NCBI GenBank assembly: GCA_947036475.1
Contig: CAMQRG010000050.1
Coordinates: 1 to 11,060, forward strand
Direction of reading: 5' to 3'
Origin: an uncultured Clostridia bacterium
GTDB lineage: Bacteria > Bacillota > Clostridia > Lachnospirales > Anaerotignaceae
DNA: 11,060 nt
Each line of letters begins with the position of its first letter. Position 1 is the first letter of the stretch. A model generated the notes under the pieces. That model ran no database searches, had not been told where the DNA came from, and saw only the letters and a list, made by a program, of their open reading frames with translations. A program made the position numbers and the translations under genes. Below are positions 1-6,358 of this stretch, one piece after another.

Positions 1-46
1 AGATAGCGTAGCGTCTCGTGGGCTCGGAGATGTGTATAAGAGACAG
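1..46 (+). other. Illumina Nextera i7 adapter (artefact)
   Basis: This is not genomic sequence. Bases 13-46 match the 34-base Nextera read-2 transposase adapter: GTCTCGTGGGCTCGG at 13-27, then the 19-base Tn5 mosaic end AGATGTGTATAAGAGACAG at 28-46. Bases 1-4 (AGAT) fit the end of the P7 primer. Bases 5-12 (AGCGTAGC) are the 8-base index slot and match index N709 as I remember it. The library was made by tagmentation, and untrimmed adapter was assembled onto the contig end. Genome begins at about 47. Confidence 0.97.
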
Positions 47-81
47 TATCATGGCAGTATACGGCAAAAGGAGGAATTGCG

Positions 82-1164
82 ATGGCGTCAGTCAGTTTAT
101 GCATGATTGTTCGGGATGAGGAGGATGTGCTCCGACGCTGCCTGACAAGCGCGGCAGGAGCTGTTGACGAAATCATCATTGTGGATACAGGTTCAACAGA
201 CAGGACAAAGGAAATCGCCGCAGAATTTACAGATAAAATCTATGATTTCGTCTGGCGGGACGATTTCGCCGCCGCCCGCAACTTTGCCTTTTCCAAAGGA
301 ACCGGGGACTACCTGATGTGGCTGGACGCGGACGATGTCCTCCCCGCGCCGGACGCCGAAAAGCTGCTTGCCTTCAAAGCGGAGCTGGACAACAACCCCT
401 GCGATGTCGTCATGACGCCCTATGACACTGCCTTTGACGAAAACGGCGTCCCTGTGTTTTCCTATTATCGGGAGCGGCTTCTGCGCAATGTGCCGCCGGC
501 ACGCTGGGAGGGACGCGTGCATGAGGTTGTGCCGCCGTTCGGCGTAATCCGCCATACGGAAATCCACATACAGCACCGGAAAGTAAAACAGGGCTTTTCC
601 GACCGGAATCTCCGCATTTATGAGACCATGCTTGCGGAGGGTGCAGTGCTGGGTCCCCGCGAAGAATTTTACTACGCGCGGGAGCTGTATTCCCATAAAC
701 GATACGCCGAAAGCGCGGCAATGTTCCGGCAGTTTCTGAAAAACCCGAAAGGCTGGCTGGAAAATAAGCTCGAAGCCTGCCGCCAGCTTGCAGACTGCCT
801 TTCCGCGCTGGGTAAAGAAGCAGAAGCACTCGAAAGCCTGCTGAACGGGCTGGCATATGCCGTCCCCGGCGGCGAGTTATGCTGTGCGCTGGGCTGGCAT
901 TTCTTTGTACAGGGAGATTGGAAACAGGCGGCTTTCTGGTATGAAAACGCCCTGCGTGCCGAAAAACGCAGGGAAAGCGGCGCTTTCGTGCAGGAGGAAT
1001 GTTATGGCTATCTGCCCTGCATACAGCTTTGTGTCTGCTATGACAGACTCGGCGATCGGGAAAAAGCAGAAATGTATAACGACATGGCAGGGCTGTTCAA
1101 GCCAAACGATGAAGCTGTGGAAAAAAATAAACGCTATTTTCAAAAAAATAACCGCCCAGACTGA
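82..1164 (+). CDS. Family 2 glycosyltransferase with TPR-like C-terminal region
   Basis: Predicted cytoplasmic enzyme that transfers a sugar from a nucleotide-sugar donor; acceptor unknown. The N-terminal half is a GT-A fold: SLCMIVRDEE (residues 5-14) starts the nucleotide-binding strand, VDTGSTDRT (34-42) is the usual GT2 loop, DDFAAARNFA (60-69) follows, and DADD (82-85) is the metal-binding DxD motif. A WEGRVHE segment is typical of this COG0463 subgroup. From about residue 190 the protein is helical with TPR-like repeats. GT2 plus TPR is the architecture of SunS-type peptide S-glycosyltransferases, but also of many uncharacterised enzymes, and no precursor peptide is visible. The ATG is set by AGGAGG at 71-76. 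The preceding 35 genomic bases hold no recognisable gene. At 360 residues it looks complete. Confidence 0.85.
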   Translation: MASVSLCMIVRDEEDVLRRCLTSAAGAVDEIIIVDTGSTDRTKEIAAEFTDKIYDFVWRDDFAAARNFAFSKGTGDYLMWLDADDVLPAPDAEKLLAFKAELDNNPCDVVMTPYDTAFDENGVPVFSYYRERLLRNVPPARWEGRVHEVVPPFGVIRHTEIHIQHRKVKQGFSDRNLRIYETMLAEGAVLGPREEFYYARELYSHKRYAESAAMFRQFLKNPKGWLENKLEACRQLADCLSALGKEAEALESLLNGLAYAVPGGELCCALGWHFFVQGDWKQAAFWYENALRAEKRRESGAFVQEECYGYLPCIQLCVCYDRLGDREKAEMYNDMAGLFKPNDEAVEKNKRYFQKNNRPD

Positions 1165-1198
1165 AAGATATAAAATCTTTCCGCCAGACGGCATTCTC

Positions 1199-1256
1199 CT
1201 GCCTTTGTCCGTTATGGGAACATATATTCCCATAACGGACAAAGGCAGTCTGTTTT
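1199..1256 (+). terminator. Long perfect palindrome between convergent genes, probable terminator
   Basis: A 22-base arm at 1199-1220 pairs without mismatch with 1227-1248 around the six-base loop CATATA. It lies in the 114-base gap between the converging glycosyltransferase and lipoprotein genes, where a bidirectional terminator is expected. The tail TCTGTTTTC on the plus strand is only moderately T-rich, and the minus-strand exit has no T run. Termination is therefore an inference from position and stem strength. Confidence 0.55.
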
Positions 1257-1278
1257 CAGGACATATCAATGCCCTGCG

Positions 1279-1833
1279 TTATTCTTCCTCACTACGGACA
1301 TCATCTAAAGCAGTAAATTCTCCGTCAGAAGGAATCTCATTTTCGCAATATTCCAAATATTCCTGAAGCAGTTCCGCGCTGTACGGGCGGTCGTCCAAAA
1401 ATGTCGACAACAGCAGGCTTCCGTCCGGCTGTGTGTATGCCATAAAAATATACTGCCTCCCATCTTCCGGAATGCCCGTATCCTTTTTCTCGCCGGAGAA
1501 CACCAGGAGCATTGTCCCGTCTTTTCTCAGCCCGCCCTCTTTCGCACATATAACGCTTTCTGCAAGCTCCCCCTTGAGATTTTTGTCTACATGTATTCTG
1601 TATGTACTATAATAATCTTTTTCAGATATTACATTTTTGATGGTTTCCTGTACCGTTCCAACAAATACATAATCTACCGCGTCAACATATTCTTGCAGAT
1701 TTGTCGGGTCGATCGTCATACAGACCTGCGCGTAATACTCCGTTTTCCCGTTCCATTCCGTTACTTTCGCCGCACAGCCTGACAGCACCAGAATCAGGCA
1801 AAACCATACCGCATAGATAATTCCTTTCACCAT
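1279..1833 (-). CDS. Small predicted lipoprotein, function unknown
   Basis: The 184-residue product starts MVKGIIYAVW and has a hydrophobic h-region ending in the lipobox LSGC at residues 16-19. It should be cleaved before Cys19, lipidated and anchored to the outer face of the membrane. The mature part has a segment reading DYVFVGTV, then YRIHVDKNLKG, then a hydrophobic strand LLVFSG and YIFMAY. This faintly recalls netrin/TIMP-like (NTR) beta domains in bacterial lipoproteins, but that is only an impression. The tail is acidic. The ATG at 1833 is preferred to an upstream in-frame start near 2028 because a strong GGGGGAAG site sits just before it, the signal peptide starts here, and the longer form would run through the rseC gene. 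A terminator-like hairpin lies directly upstream. Confidence 0.8.
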   Translation of the reverse strand: MVKGIIYAVWFCLILVLSGCAAKVTEWNGKTEYYAQVCMTIDPTNLQEYVDAVDYVFVGTVQETIKNVISEKDYYSTYRIHVDKNLKGELAESVICAKEGGLRKDGTMLLVFSGEKKDTGIPEDGRQYIFMAYTQPDGSLLLSTFLDDRPYSAELLQEYLEYCENEIPSDGEFTALDDVRSEEE

Positions 1834-1851
1834 ACTTCCCCCTTTGCAGAT

Positions 1852-1883
1852 AAAAAGGCCTCTCCACAATCCGCAGAGAAGCC
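1852..1883 (-). terminator. Rho-independent terminator after the RseC-family gene
   Basis: Read on the minus strand, GGCTTCTC (1883-1876) pairs with GAGAGGCC (1864-1857), including one G-U pair, around an 11-base loop. A run of five T follows at 1856-1852. It sits between the rseC stop (1898) and the lipoprotein start (1833). The T run ends only about 6 bases before the lipoprotein ribosome binding site, so it may allow partial read-through rather than fully separate the two genes. Confidence 0.7.
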
Positions 1884-1897
1884 CATAAATCTTTTCC

Positions 1898-2332
1898 TTA
1901 TTGACAGCCTTCCTCGCCTTCTTCGGCAAGGCTGACCGCCAGCGGACGGTATTTTCCGTTTTCCCAGCGCGGATTCTGGCTTTTAATCCACTTATAGCAC
2001 AGAAAAATCCCCAGGAAACCGAATACAACCGCCGTCAGGCTTTCCGAAATCGGCAGGAACTGCCCCACCACGAAATAGCCCAGCAGTATTCCTGCCAAAA
2101 AGCCCACTAACGGAATACCGTACAGTATCAGCACCGCGTTCATGAATGCGTTTTCCTGTAATTCCAGCTCTACCCAGTCGCCAACCTCCGCGTCGCAAAG
2201 GTTTTTCGCCTCAATCTCCATATCTTTTTTCATATAGCCCGAAAAGCACGCCCTGCATTCGCCGCAGGCCTCGTTCCTGACAATATGCACTTTCAAAAGG
2301 TCACCCATCGAGTCCTTTACCAAACCCTTCAT
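1898..2332 (-). CDS. rseC: RseC/RsxC-family (SoxR-reducing system) membrane protein
   Basis: A 144-residue protein of the RseC family (Pfam RseC_MucC). An N-terminal cytoplasmic region carries a Cys cluster CGECRAC (C23, C26, C29). A hydrophilic beta-rich stretch with GDWVELEL follows, then two membrane helices at roughly 64-89 and 97-116, and a charged tail. In E. coli the relative RseC belongs to the sigma-E operon and helps keep SoxR reduced together with Rsx/Rnf components. In Clostridia, homologues often stand apart from rpoE, as here, and their role is unproven. No rnf/rsx gene is in this window. The ATG at 2332 has a modest AAAGGCGG site upstream. It lies 128 bases after the AI-2E gene with its own good -10 box, so it is probably transcribed independently. 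Confidence 0.82.
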   Translation of the reverse strand: MKGLVKDSMGDLLKVHIVRNEACGECRACFSGYMKKDMEIEAKNLCDAEVGDWVELELQENAFMNAVLILYGIPLVGFLAGILLGYFVVGQFLPISESLTAVVFGFLGIFLCYKWIKSQNPRWENGKYRPLAVSLAEEGEEGCQ

Positions 2333-2391
2333 ATCGTTACCGCCTTTCTAGCCTTCGCCCATTTGGGGTAGTATCCTTTCCATACAATTGA

Positions 2392-2397
2392 ATTATA
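2392..2397 (-). promoter_or_regulatory. Candidate promoter -10 box for the RseC-family gene
   Basis: A perfect TATAAT on the minus strand lies about 60 bases before the RseC-family ATG. The expected -35 position 17 bases upstream is only a T-rich run (TTTTTT), a weak match to TTGACA. The location in a 128-base intergenic gap supports it; the -35 does not. Confidence 0.45.
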
Positions 2398-2412
2398 CAC
2401 CAAATCCCCCGC

Positions 2413-2439
2413 AAAAAAAAGTGGTTTTTGGCGCAAAAA
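2413..2439 (-). terminator. Weak terminator candidate after the AI-2E permease gene
   Basis: Downstream of the permease stop, the minus strand has TTTTTG pairing with CAAAAA (2439-2434 with 2430-2425) around a three-base loop, then a run of eight T at 2420-2413. The stem is short and AT-rich, so efficiency is doubtful; the long T run is the main support. Confidence 0.35.
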
Positions 2440-2460
2440 TTGTTGAAAACAGGAAAAATT

Positions 2461-3621
2461 TTATTCCCTGCTCTCTTTTACATGTCTGCGCCGCTCATAA
2501 AACCAGAAAAAGAAATTTTTCAGCAGCGCACCGAGCGGTACTGCAAACAAGAGCCCCCAAAAGCCCATCAGCCGCCCGAACACCGCCAGCGAAAGCAGTA
2601 CCAGCACCGGATGCAGTTCTACCCGCCTGCCGACTGCACGCGGCACAATAAACAGGCTGTCAACCTGCTGCAACAGCAGAATCAGTATAGAGGCATATAA
2701 GGCTTTCAGCGGCGTACCGCTCAAAAGGCCGGTAAATACCGCCAGCAGGAACGCCATCACCGCCCCAAAATAGGGAATCAGGTTGGAAAAACCCGAAATC
2801 ACCCCCAGTAAAACAGCGTATGGCAGCCCGACCACCGAAAACGCCGCCGAAAAAAGCACCGCCATAATCGCCGCGTCCAGCATCTGCCCGCTCAGGTAGC
2901 CCGAAAAAACAGAATAGATTTCACGAAAAATCCGCCGCGCGCCCTTCGTGAAGCCTTCCCCGAAGCAGACCGACGATGCCTCCCGCAGAAAAGCAAGTAT
3001 TTTTTCCTTTTCCATCAGGAAATAAAACGCTGCCGTCGCACCAATAATAATGTCCAGCAGGCTGCCGCCCAACCCCGGCAGAATCCCCGCAATGCTGAGA
3101 ATTTTCCACTGTATCCATTCCGTCAGTTCGTCCGTCCATGCGGAAAGCATGCCTTCCACATTCCGCAGAACGCCATACTCCGCGAGCTTGAGGTTCAGCA
3201 GCACCAGCAGGTCGCCCGCACTGCGCAGATACCCGCCAATCTGCTCCGCGATGCGCTCCAAATCCGTCCCGCCAATTTTTTTTGCTGACCAGCCACCCGC
3301 CAGAATCAAAAACAGCAGAACAGAAAGATAGGCAAACGCCGTTCCCGCCCTGCGGCTGTGGATACGGCTGCGGCGGCGAAGGGAGCAGCGTTTTTCATAC
3401 TGCCGCTGGAAAAACCCGACAAGCGGCTCCAGCAGGAGGGTAAAAAGCAACGCCCAAAGTACGGGCGCGAAAACGGTGAGGGTTTTCCCCACCGTATGCA
3501 ATATGACATTTTTCGCCGCAGGAAGGCGGAACAGGAGAAGCCCCGTTCCGGCAAGAGCCAGAACTGTAACTAAAACATGAAAACAGATTTCCAGATATTT
3601 CCTGTTCCAAGGAAGCCGCAT
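2461..3621 (-). CDS. AI-2E family transporter (PerM-like membrane permease)
   Basis: An integral membrane protein of 386 residues, the usual size for this family (Pfam AI-2E_transport). Two helices lie near the N-terminus (about 13-32 and 42-66), then a basic stretch, a third helix near 95-110, a hydrophilic middle section, and a block of C-terminal helices. Family hallmarks are clear: NLIPYFGAVMA, then VPRAVGRRVELHPVLVLLSL, then GFWGLLFAVPLGALLKNFF. E. coli TqsA of this family is linked to autoinducer-2 export, and other members act as Na+/H+ or small-molecule exporters, so the substrate here is unknown. The ATG at 3621 (MRLPWNRKYL) is preferred over an in-frame start at 3687 because AAGGCGGG sits before it and the extra 22 residues would be encoded by a dispersed repeat. 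The gap to pepD upstream holds one of the repeat islands. Confidence 0.9.
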   Translation of the reverse strand: MRLPWNRKYLEICFHVLVTVLALAGTGLLLFRLPAAKNVILHTVGKTLTVFAPVLWALLFTLLLEPLVGFFQRQYEKRCSLRRRSRIHSRRAGTAFAYLSVLLFLILAGGWSAKKIGGTDLERIAEQIGGYLRSAGDLLVLLNLKLAEYGVLRNVEGMLSAWTDELTEWIQWKILSIAGILPGLGGSLLDIIIGATAAFYFLMEKEKILAFLREASSVCFGEGFTKGARRIFREIYSVFSGYLSGQMLDAAIMAVLFSAAFSVVGLPYAVLLGVISGFSNLIPYFGAVMAFLLAVFTGLLSGTPLKALYASILILLLQQVDSLFIVPRAVGRRVELHPVLVLLSLAVFGRLMGFWGLLFAVPLGALLKNFFFWFYERRRHVKESRE

Positions 3622-3652
3622 ATCCCGCCTTCTTTCTGAAAAATGATGAAGA

Positions 3653-3874
3653 GCACAGGACTCTGTCCCGCACTCTGCAAGGGACATTATCCCTTGACCC
3701 TTCTATCAGCCGTACAAAAGCACGCTGAAAATGGGATATTTTTTGCAATCGGAAAACACATGACTTTTTCTGGTTGCAAAATTCTTGAAAATAACCCCCG
3801 CAAAACGCAGTTTTGCGGCAAACGGGTCAAGAAGCGAAGCCCCTTGCAGAGATTGGGACGGAGTCCCAAGGTCT
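3653..3874. repeat. Dispersed two-hairpin repeat, inverted pair (island 1)
   Basis: Two copies of the window's intergenic repeat point towards each other and fill most of the 256-base gap between pepD and the AI-2E gene. The plus copy (3653-3703) has GGAC-TCT-GTCC and CAAGGGA...TCCCTTG, then ACCC. The minus copy (3874-3824) has TTGGGAC-TCC-GTCCCAA and CAAGGGGC-TTC-GCTTCTTG, the latter kept by two G-U pairs, then ACCC. Between them is another perfect hairpin, CCGCAAAAC-GCA-GTTTTGCGG at 3798-3818. No plausible gene lies inside. The element could be a MITE-like insertion or a structured untranslated region. Confidence 0.7.
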
Positions 3875-3877
3875 TTC

Positions 3878-5332
3878 TCATACCAGCCGTTTCAAAACCT
3901 CTTTCAAATATTCCCACACACGCACTGTCGAAGAAATAGAAAGACGCTCATCTGGCGTATGCACATCGAACATATCCGGCCCAATGGAAATCATATCCAG
4001 CCCTTCTATTTTCCGCGAAAACAGCCCGCATTCCACGCCGGCATGTATCGCCTGCACATTCGGCTCTTTCCCGCGCAGGTCAATATACGCCTGTCGGAAA
4101 ATCTCCAGAATCTCAGAGTCCGGCTCATATTTCCAGCCGGGGTAATCATGTACCCCTTCCGTTTTCGCGCCGCAAAGTGCGGCAACCTCCTGTATCTTCT
4201 GACAGATAAACTCCTTCCGGCTTTCCACAGAGCTGCGTACTGCATTGTCAATGAAGATATCTTCTTCCCTTGTTTTCAGTATCCCGATATTGCTGGAGCT
4301 TTCTACAAGTCCCTCCATGTCCCAGCTCATCGTCTGCACGCCATACGGCAGAAGCATCAGCAGCGTGATTACGTGGTCACGCGTTTCGTCTGTCAGCGTC
4401 TGCTGAATTTCCTCCTGCACCGGCTCCATTGTTATAGTTATGGCAGTTTCCCGGGAAATATATTCTTCCTGAAACATTTTTTCCAGTTCTGCAAGCAGAT
4501 TCCGCACCGCGCACTCCTGCTCCGGTGCAATCAGGATAACAGCGTCCGCCTCGCGGCAAATGGCGTTATCCATGTTTCCGCCGTCCGCCTGTACCAGATG
4601 ATACGGCGCCAGTTCCCGCAGAGCATAAAGCGTGCGCCCCAAAAGGCGGTTTGCGCTTGCCCGCTGCAAATGGATATCCGCACCGGAATGTCCGCCTTTC
4701 AGACCGCGGATACGTACCGCGAACACCGTTTTATCCATCGGGCACGTTTCCCGCTTCGCAGGCAGATAGACCCGCATTCTGCGTCCGCCGCAGCAGCTGA
4801 CAAGCAGGTCCCCTTCCACTTCCGTATCCATATTCAGGAACCGTTTGCCCTCCAAATCGAACGCGTCAAAATCCGCCGCACCGCCCATGCCAATTTCTTC
4901 CTCAACGGTAAAAACAGCTTCCAGCGGCGGGTGAACGAGCGTGTCGTCCTCCAGCATCGCCAGCATATACGCCACAGCGATGCCATTGTCTGCGCCCAGT
5001 GTTGTTCCTCTTGCGCGGATGAAATCCCCGTCGATATACAAATCCAGCGGGTCGTTCTGAAAATCATGCGCAATGTCCGCATTTTTTTCACAAACCATGT
5101 CAATGTGCCCCTGCACGATTAACGGCAGCGCAGTTTCACAGCCTGCCGAGCCGGGCTTTTTAACCACAACATTGTAACGGTCATCCTGGCGGCAATAAAG
5201 CCCGCGTTCCTCTGCGAAACGTACAATATAATCGCTTAAAGCCATTTCGTTGCCGCTGCCATGCGGTATCTTACAGATTTCTTCAAAATAATAAAACACC
5301 TTGCCGCAGTCCAGATTTTTCAGTGTTTCCAT
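3878..5332 (-). CDS. pepD: Aminoacyl-histidine dipeptidase (peptidase M20, PepD/Xaa-His dipeptidase)
   Basis: A cytosolic zinc dipeptidase that splits Xaa-His and other dipeptides such as carnosine, supplying amino acids from imported peptides. The 484 residues match the family length. The catalytic layout aligns with E. coli PepD with an offset of about four: H76 and D78 in GHIDMV, bridging D115 in GADNGIA, general base E145 and metal ligand E146 in EEEIG, D169 in NMDTE, and a late His (H458) in DVHTPDE. All are present, so it should be active. A lid/dimerisation insertion occupies the middle of the chain. The ATG is fixed by a strong AGGAGG six bases upstream. The cyclase-family gene ends 90 bases upstream on the same strand; a GC-rich hairpin and T run lie between them. 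Confidence 0.95.
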   Translation of the reverse strand: METLKNLDCGKVFYYFEEICKIPHGSGNEMALSDYIVRFAEERGLYCRQDDRYNVVVKKPGSAGCETALPLIVQGHIDMVCEKNADIAHDFQNDPLDLYIDGDFIRARGTTLGADNGIAVAYMLAMLEDDTLVHPPLEAVFTVEEEIGMGGAADFDAFDLEGKRFLNMDTEVEGDLLVSCCGGRRMRVYLPAKRETCPMDKTVFAVRIRGLKGGHSGADIHLQRASANRLLGRTLYALRELAPYHLVQADGGNMDNAICREADAVILIAPEQECAVRNLLAELEKMFQEEYISRETAITITMEPVQEEIQQTLTDETRDHVITLLMLLPYGVQTMSWDMEGLVESSSNIGILKTREEDIFIDNAVRSSVESRKEFICQKIQEVAALCGAKTEGVHDYPGWKYEPDSEILEIFRQAYIDLRGKEPNVQAIHAGVECGLFSRKIEGLDMISIGPDMFDVHTPDERLSISSTVRVWEYLKEVLKRLV

Positions 5333-5344
5333 ATTTATCCTCCT

Positions 5345-5402
5345 AAAAAAGAACTTGGGGCGCGCCCCTCCTTTATCCGGCTACCCACCGTATGGGATAC
5401 GG
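5345..5402 (-). terminator. Hairpins and T run between the cyclase gene and pepD (possible terminator or attenuator)
   Basis: Read on the minus strand after the cyclase stop, CCGTAT-CCC-ATACGG (5402-5388) is a perfect six-pair hairpin. The 12-base palindrome GGGGCGCGCCCC (5368-5357) follows, then AAGTTC and a run of six T (5350-5345). The T run abuts the pepD ribosome binding site. This resembles a compact intrinsic terminator, but the main stem has only four to five pairs. The GGGGCGCGCCCC core also occurs in the repeat copy at 10741, so it may be a degenerate repeat. Confidence 0.4.
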
Positions 5403-5422
5403 GGACAGAAATTTTTTGCAAA

Positions 5423-6160
5423 TCACGCTTTCGGGCAGAGCGCAAGGCATCTTGCCGTAAATCCCGGGCTGCCCTTTGCCTTGGGAAAGCCGCAGAAAAT
5501 CAGCGCACCGGCTGCTGGCAGCTGGTCCAGGTTGCACATCAGCTCAATTTGGTAACGCTCCTGCTCCAACAGGTAATATTCCCCAGCATACCCATTTACC
5601 GCAGATTCTATGCCCGCATCTGTATCCTTCGGCTCATGCCCAAACGCTGTAACATTCCGTTCTTCAATAAGGAATTTCAGCGCGTCCATGCCCCAGCCGG
5701 GGAAGTGCTTCACGCCGTCCTCTCCCATATTGTCCATATCTGCGCGCCTGCTCCAATCTGTGCGCATTGCCACAAACGCCCCGTCAGGTATCCTGCCGTA
5801 TTTTTCTTCCCATGCCAAAATCTCCGCCGTACTGCATATAAAATCAGGATTTGCGGCAGCCTGCTCCGCCACATCAATCACACAGAGCGGCAGCACCATT
5901 TCCTCCGGCATAATCTGGTCAAGCGTGCGTTTACCCTTCACAAAATGACAGGGGGCATCGATATGTGTGCCGTATTGGCTCACCATAGTATATGTATGTG
6001 CATAAAAGCCGTCCTCAGCGTAATCAAAGGGAACCTCCACCTTCATTGCGTCAAAGCCAGACCAGTGGTCTGTTTCTGTGGAAAGCTCCCTTGTCAGGTC
6101 AACCCAGCGGTATTCCTTTTTCCATACTGCGTATTGTTCCCAAAGTTTTCTGTTTTCCAT
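5423..6160 (-). CDS. Cyclase / kynurenine-formamidase family metal hydrolase
   Basis: A 245-residue protein of the Pfam Cyclase family (PF04199), which includes bacterial kynurenine formamidase KynB and isatin hydrolase. Members are divalent-metal enzymes acting on amide or lactam bonds. The metal motif is SQYGTHIDAPCHF at residues 61-73, with H66, D68 and H72 at the expected places. The family pattern HxGTHxDxPxH normally begins with His; here that place is Gln62. Near the C-terminus HEPKDTD and a PxxxGSPGFTAR segment fit family active-site loops. The substrate cannot be named, and no tryptophan-pathway gene is nearby. AAAGGAG precedes the ATG. The stop is followed after 90 bases by pepD. 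It is divergent from the sigma factor across 198 bases. Confidence 0.82.
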   Translation of the reverse strand: MENRKLWEQYAVWKKEYRWVDLTRELSTETDHWSGFDAMKVEVPFDYAEDGFYAHTYTMVSQYGTHIDAPCHFVKGKRTLDQIMPEEMVLPLCVIDVAEQAAANPDFICSTAEILAWEEKYGRIPDGAFVAMRTDWSRRADMDNMGEDGVKHFPGWGMDALKFLIEERNVTAFGHEPKDTDAGIESAVNGYAGEYYLLEQERYQIELMCNLDQLPAAGALIFCGFPKAKGSPGFTARCLALCPKA

Positions 6161-6214
6161 GTTCCCGCTCCTTTCTTTTCCTGCTACTCCTATCTTTCTC
6201 TTTTATACACAGAC

Positions 6215-6243
6215 AGTATACCATACATAGCCCTGTTCCGTAA
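6215..6243 (-). promoter_or_regulatory. Candidate sigma-70-type promoter of the cyclase-family gene
   Basis: On the minus strand TATACT (6220-6215) matches five of six bases of the -10 consensus, with TTACGG 17 bases upstream (6243-6238), a poor -35. Transcription would start about 45-50 bases before the cyclase ATG, over a purine-rich leader. Confidence 0.35.
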
Positions 6244-6264
6244 CCCCCGCATGGAAAATAGCCC

Positions 6265-6293
6265 TTGTTTTTCCTTTCCGAAGGCCGTAAAAT
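6265..6293 (+). promoter_or_regulatory. Candidate housekeeping promoter of the sigma-factor gene
   Basis: TTGTTT (6265-6270) and TAAAAT (6288-6293) are separated by exactly 17 bases in the divergent gap. The -10 matches five of six bases and the -35 three of six. An A-run, C, T-run sequence follows immediately. It would give a leader of about 58 bases. Confidence 0.35.
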
Positions 6294-6308
6294 AAAAAAA
6301 ACTTTTTT

Positions 6309-6336
6309 TGTCACAAAACCCCCGTTTCCCTGTCTA
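6309..6336 (+). promoter_or_regulatory. Candidate ECF-type (autoregulatory) promoter of the sigma-factor gene
   Basis: TGTCAC (6309-6314) and TGTCTA (6331-6336) are separated by 16 bases. This resembles the ECF promoter layout, for example TGAAAC-N16-CGTCTA for B. subtilis SigM. ECF factors commonly transcribe their own gene. The predicted start would be near 6343, at the edge of the AAGGAGG ribosome binding site, leaving an unusually short leader of about 16 bases. That is possible but tight. Confidence 0.4.
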
Positions 6337-6358
6337 ATCATATAAGGAGGTCGAAACT

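Noticed and set aside
28..46. Tn5/IS50 end as evidence of a natural transposon
   Set aside because: It is the hyperactive synthetic mosaic end joined to Illumina index and primer sequence, hence library preparation.
3622..3687. N-terminal extension of the AI-2E permease to 3687
   Set aside because: The extra 22 residues are encoded by the dispersed repeat and lack a ribosome binding site; the ATG at 3621 has one.
3785..5122. 445-residue open frame on the plus strand opposite pepD
   Set aside because: It lies wholly antisense to a dipeptidase with all catalytic residues. The translation is rich in His, Arg, Phe and Cys with no recognisable domain, and its start falls in a repeat copy. It is a composition by-product.
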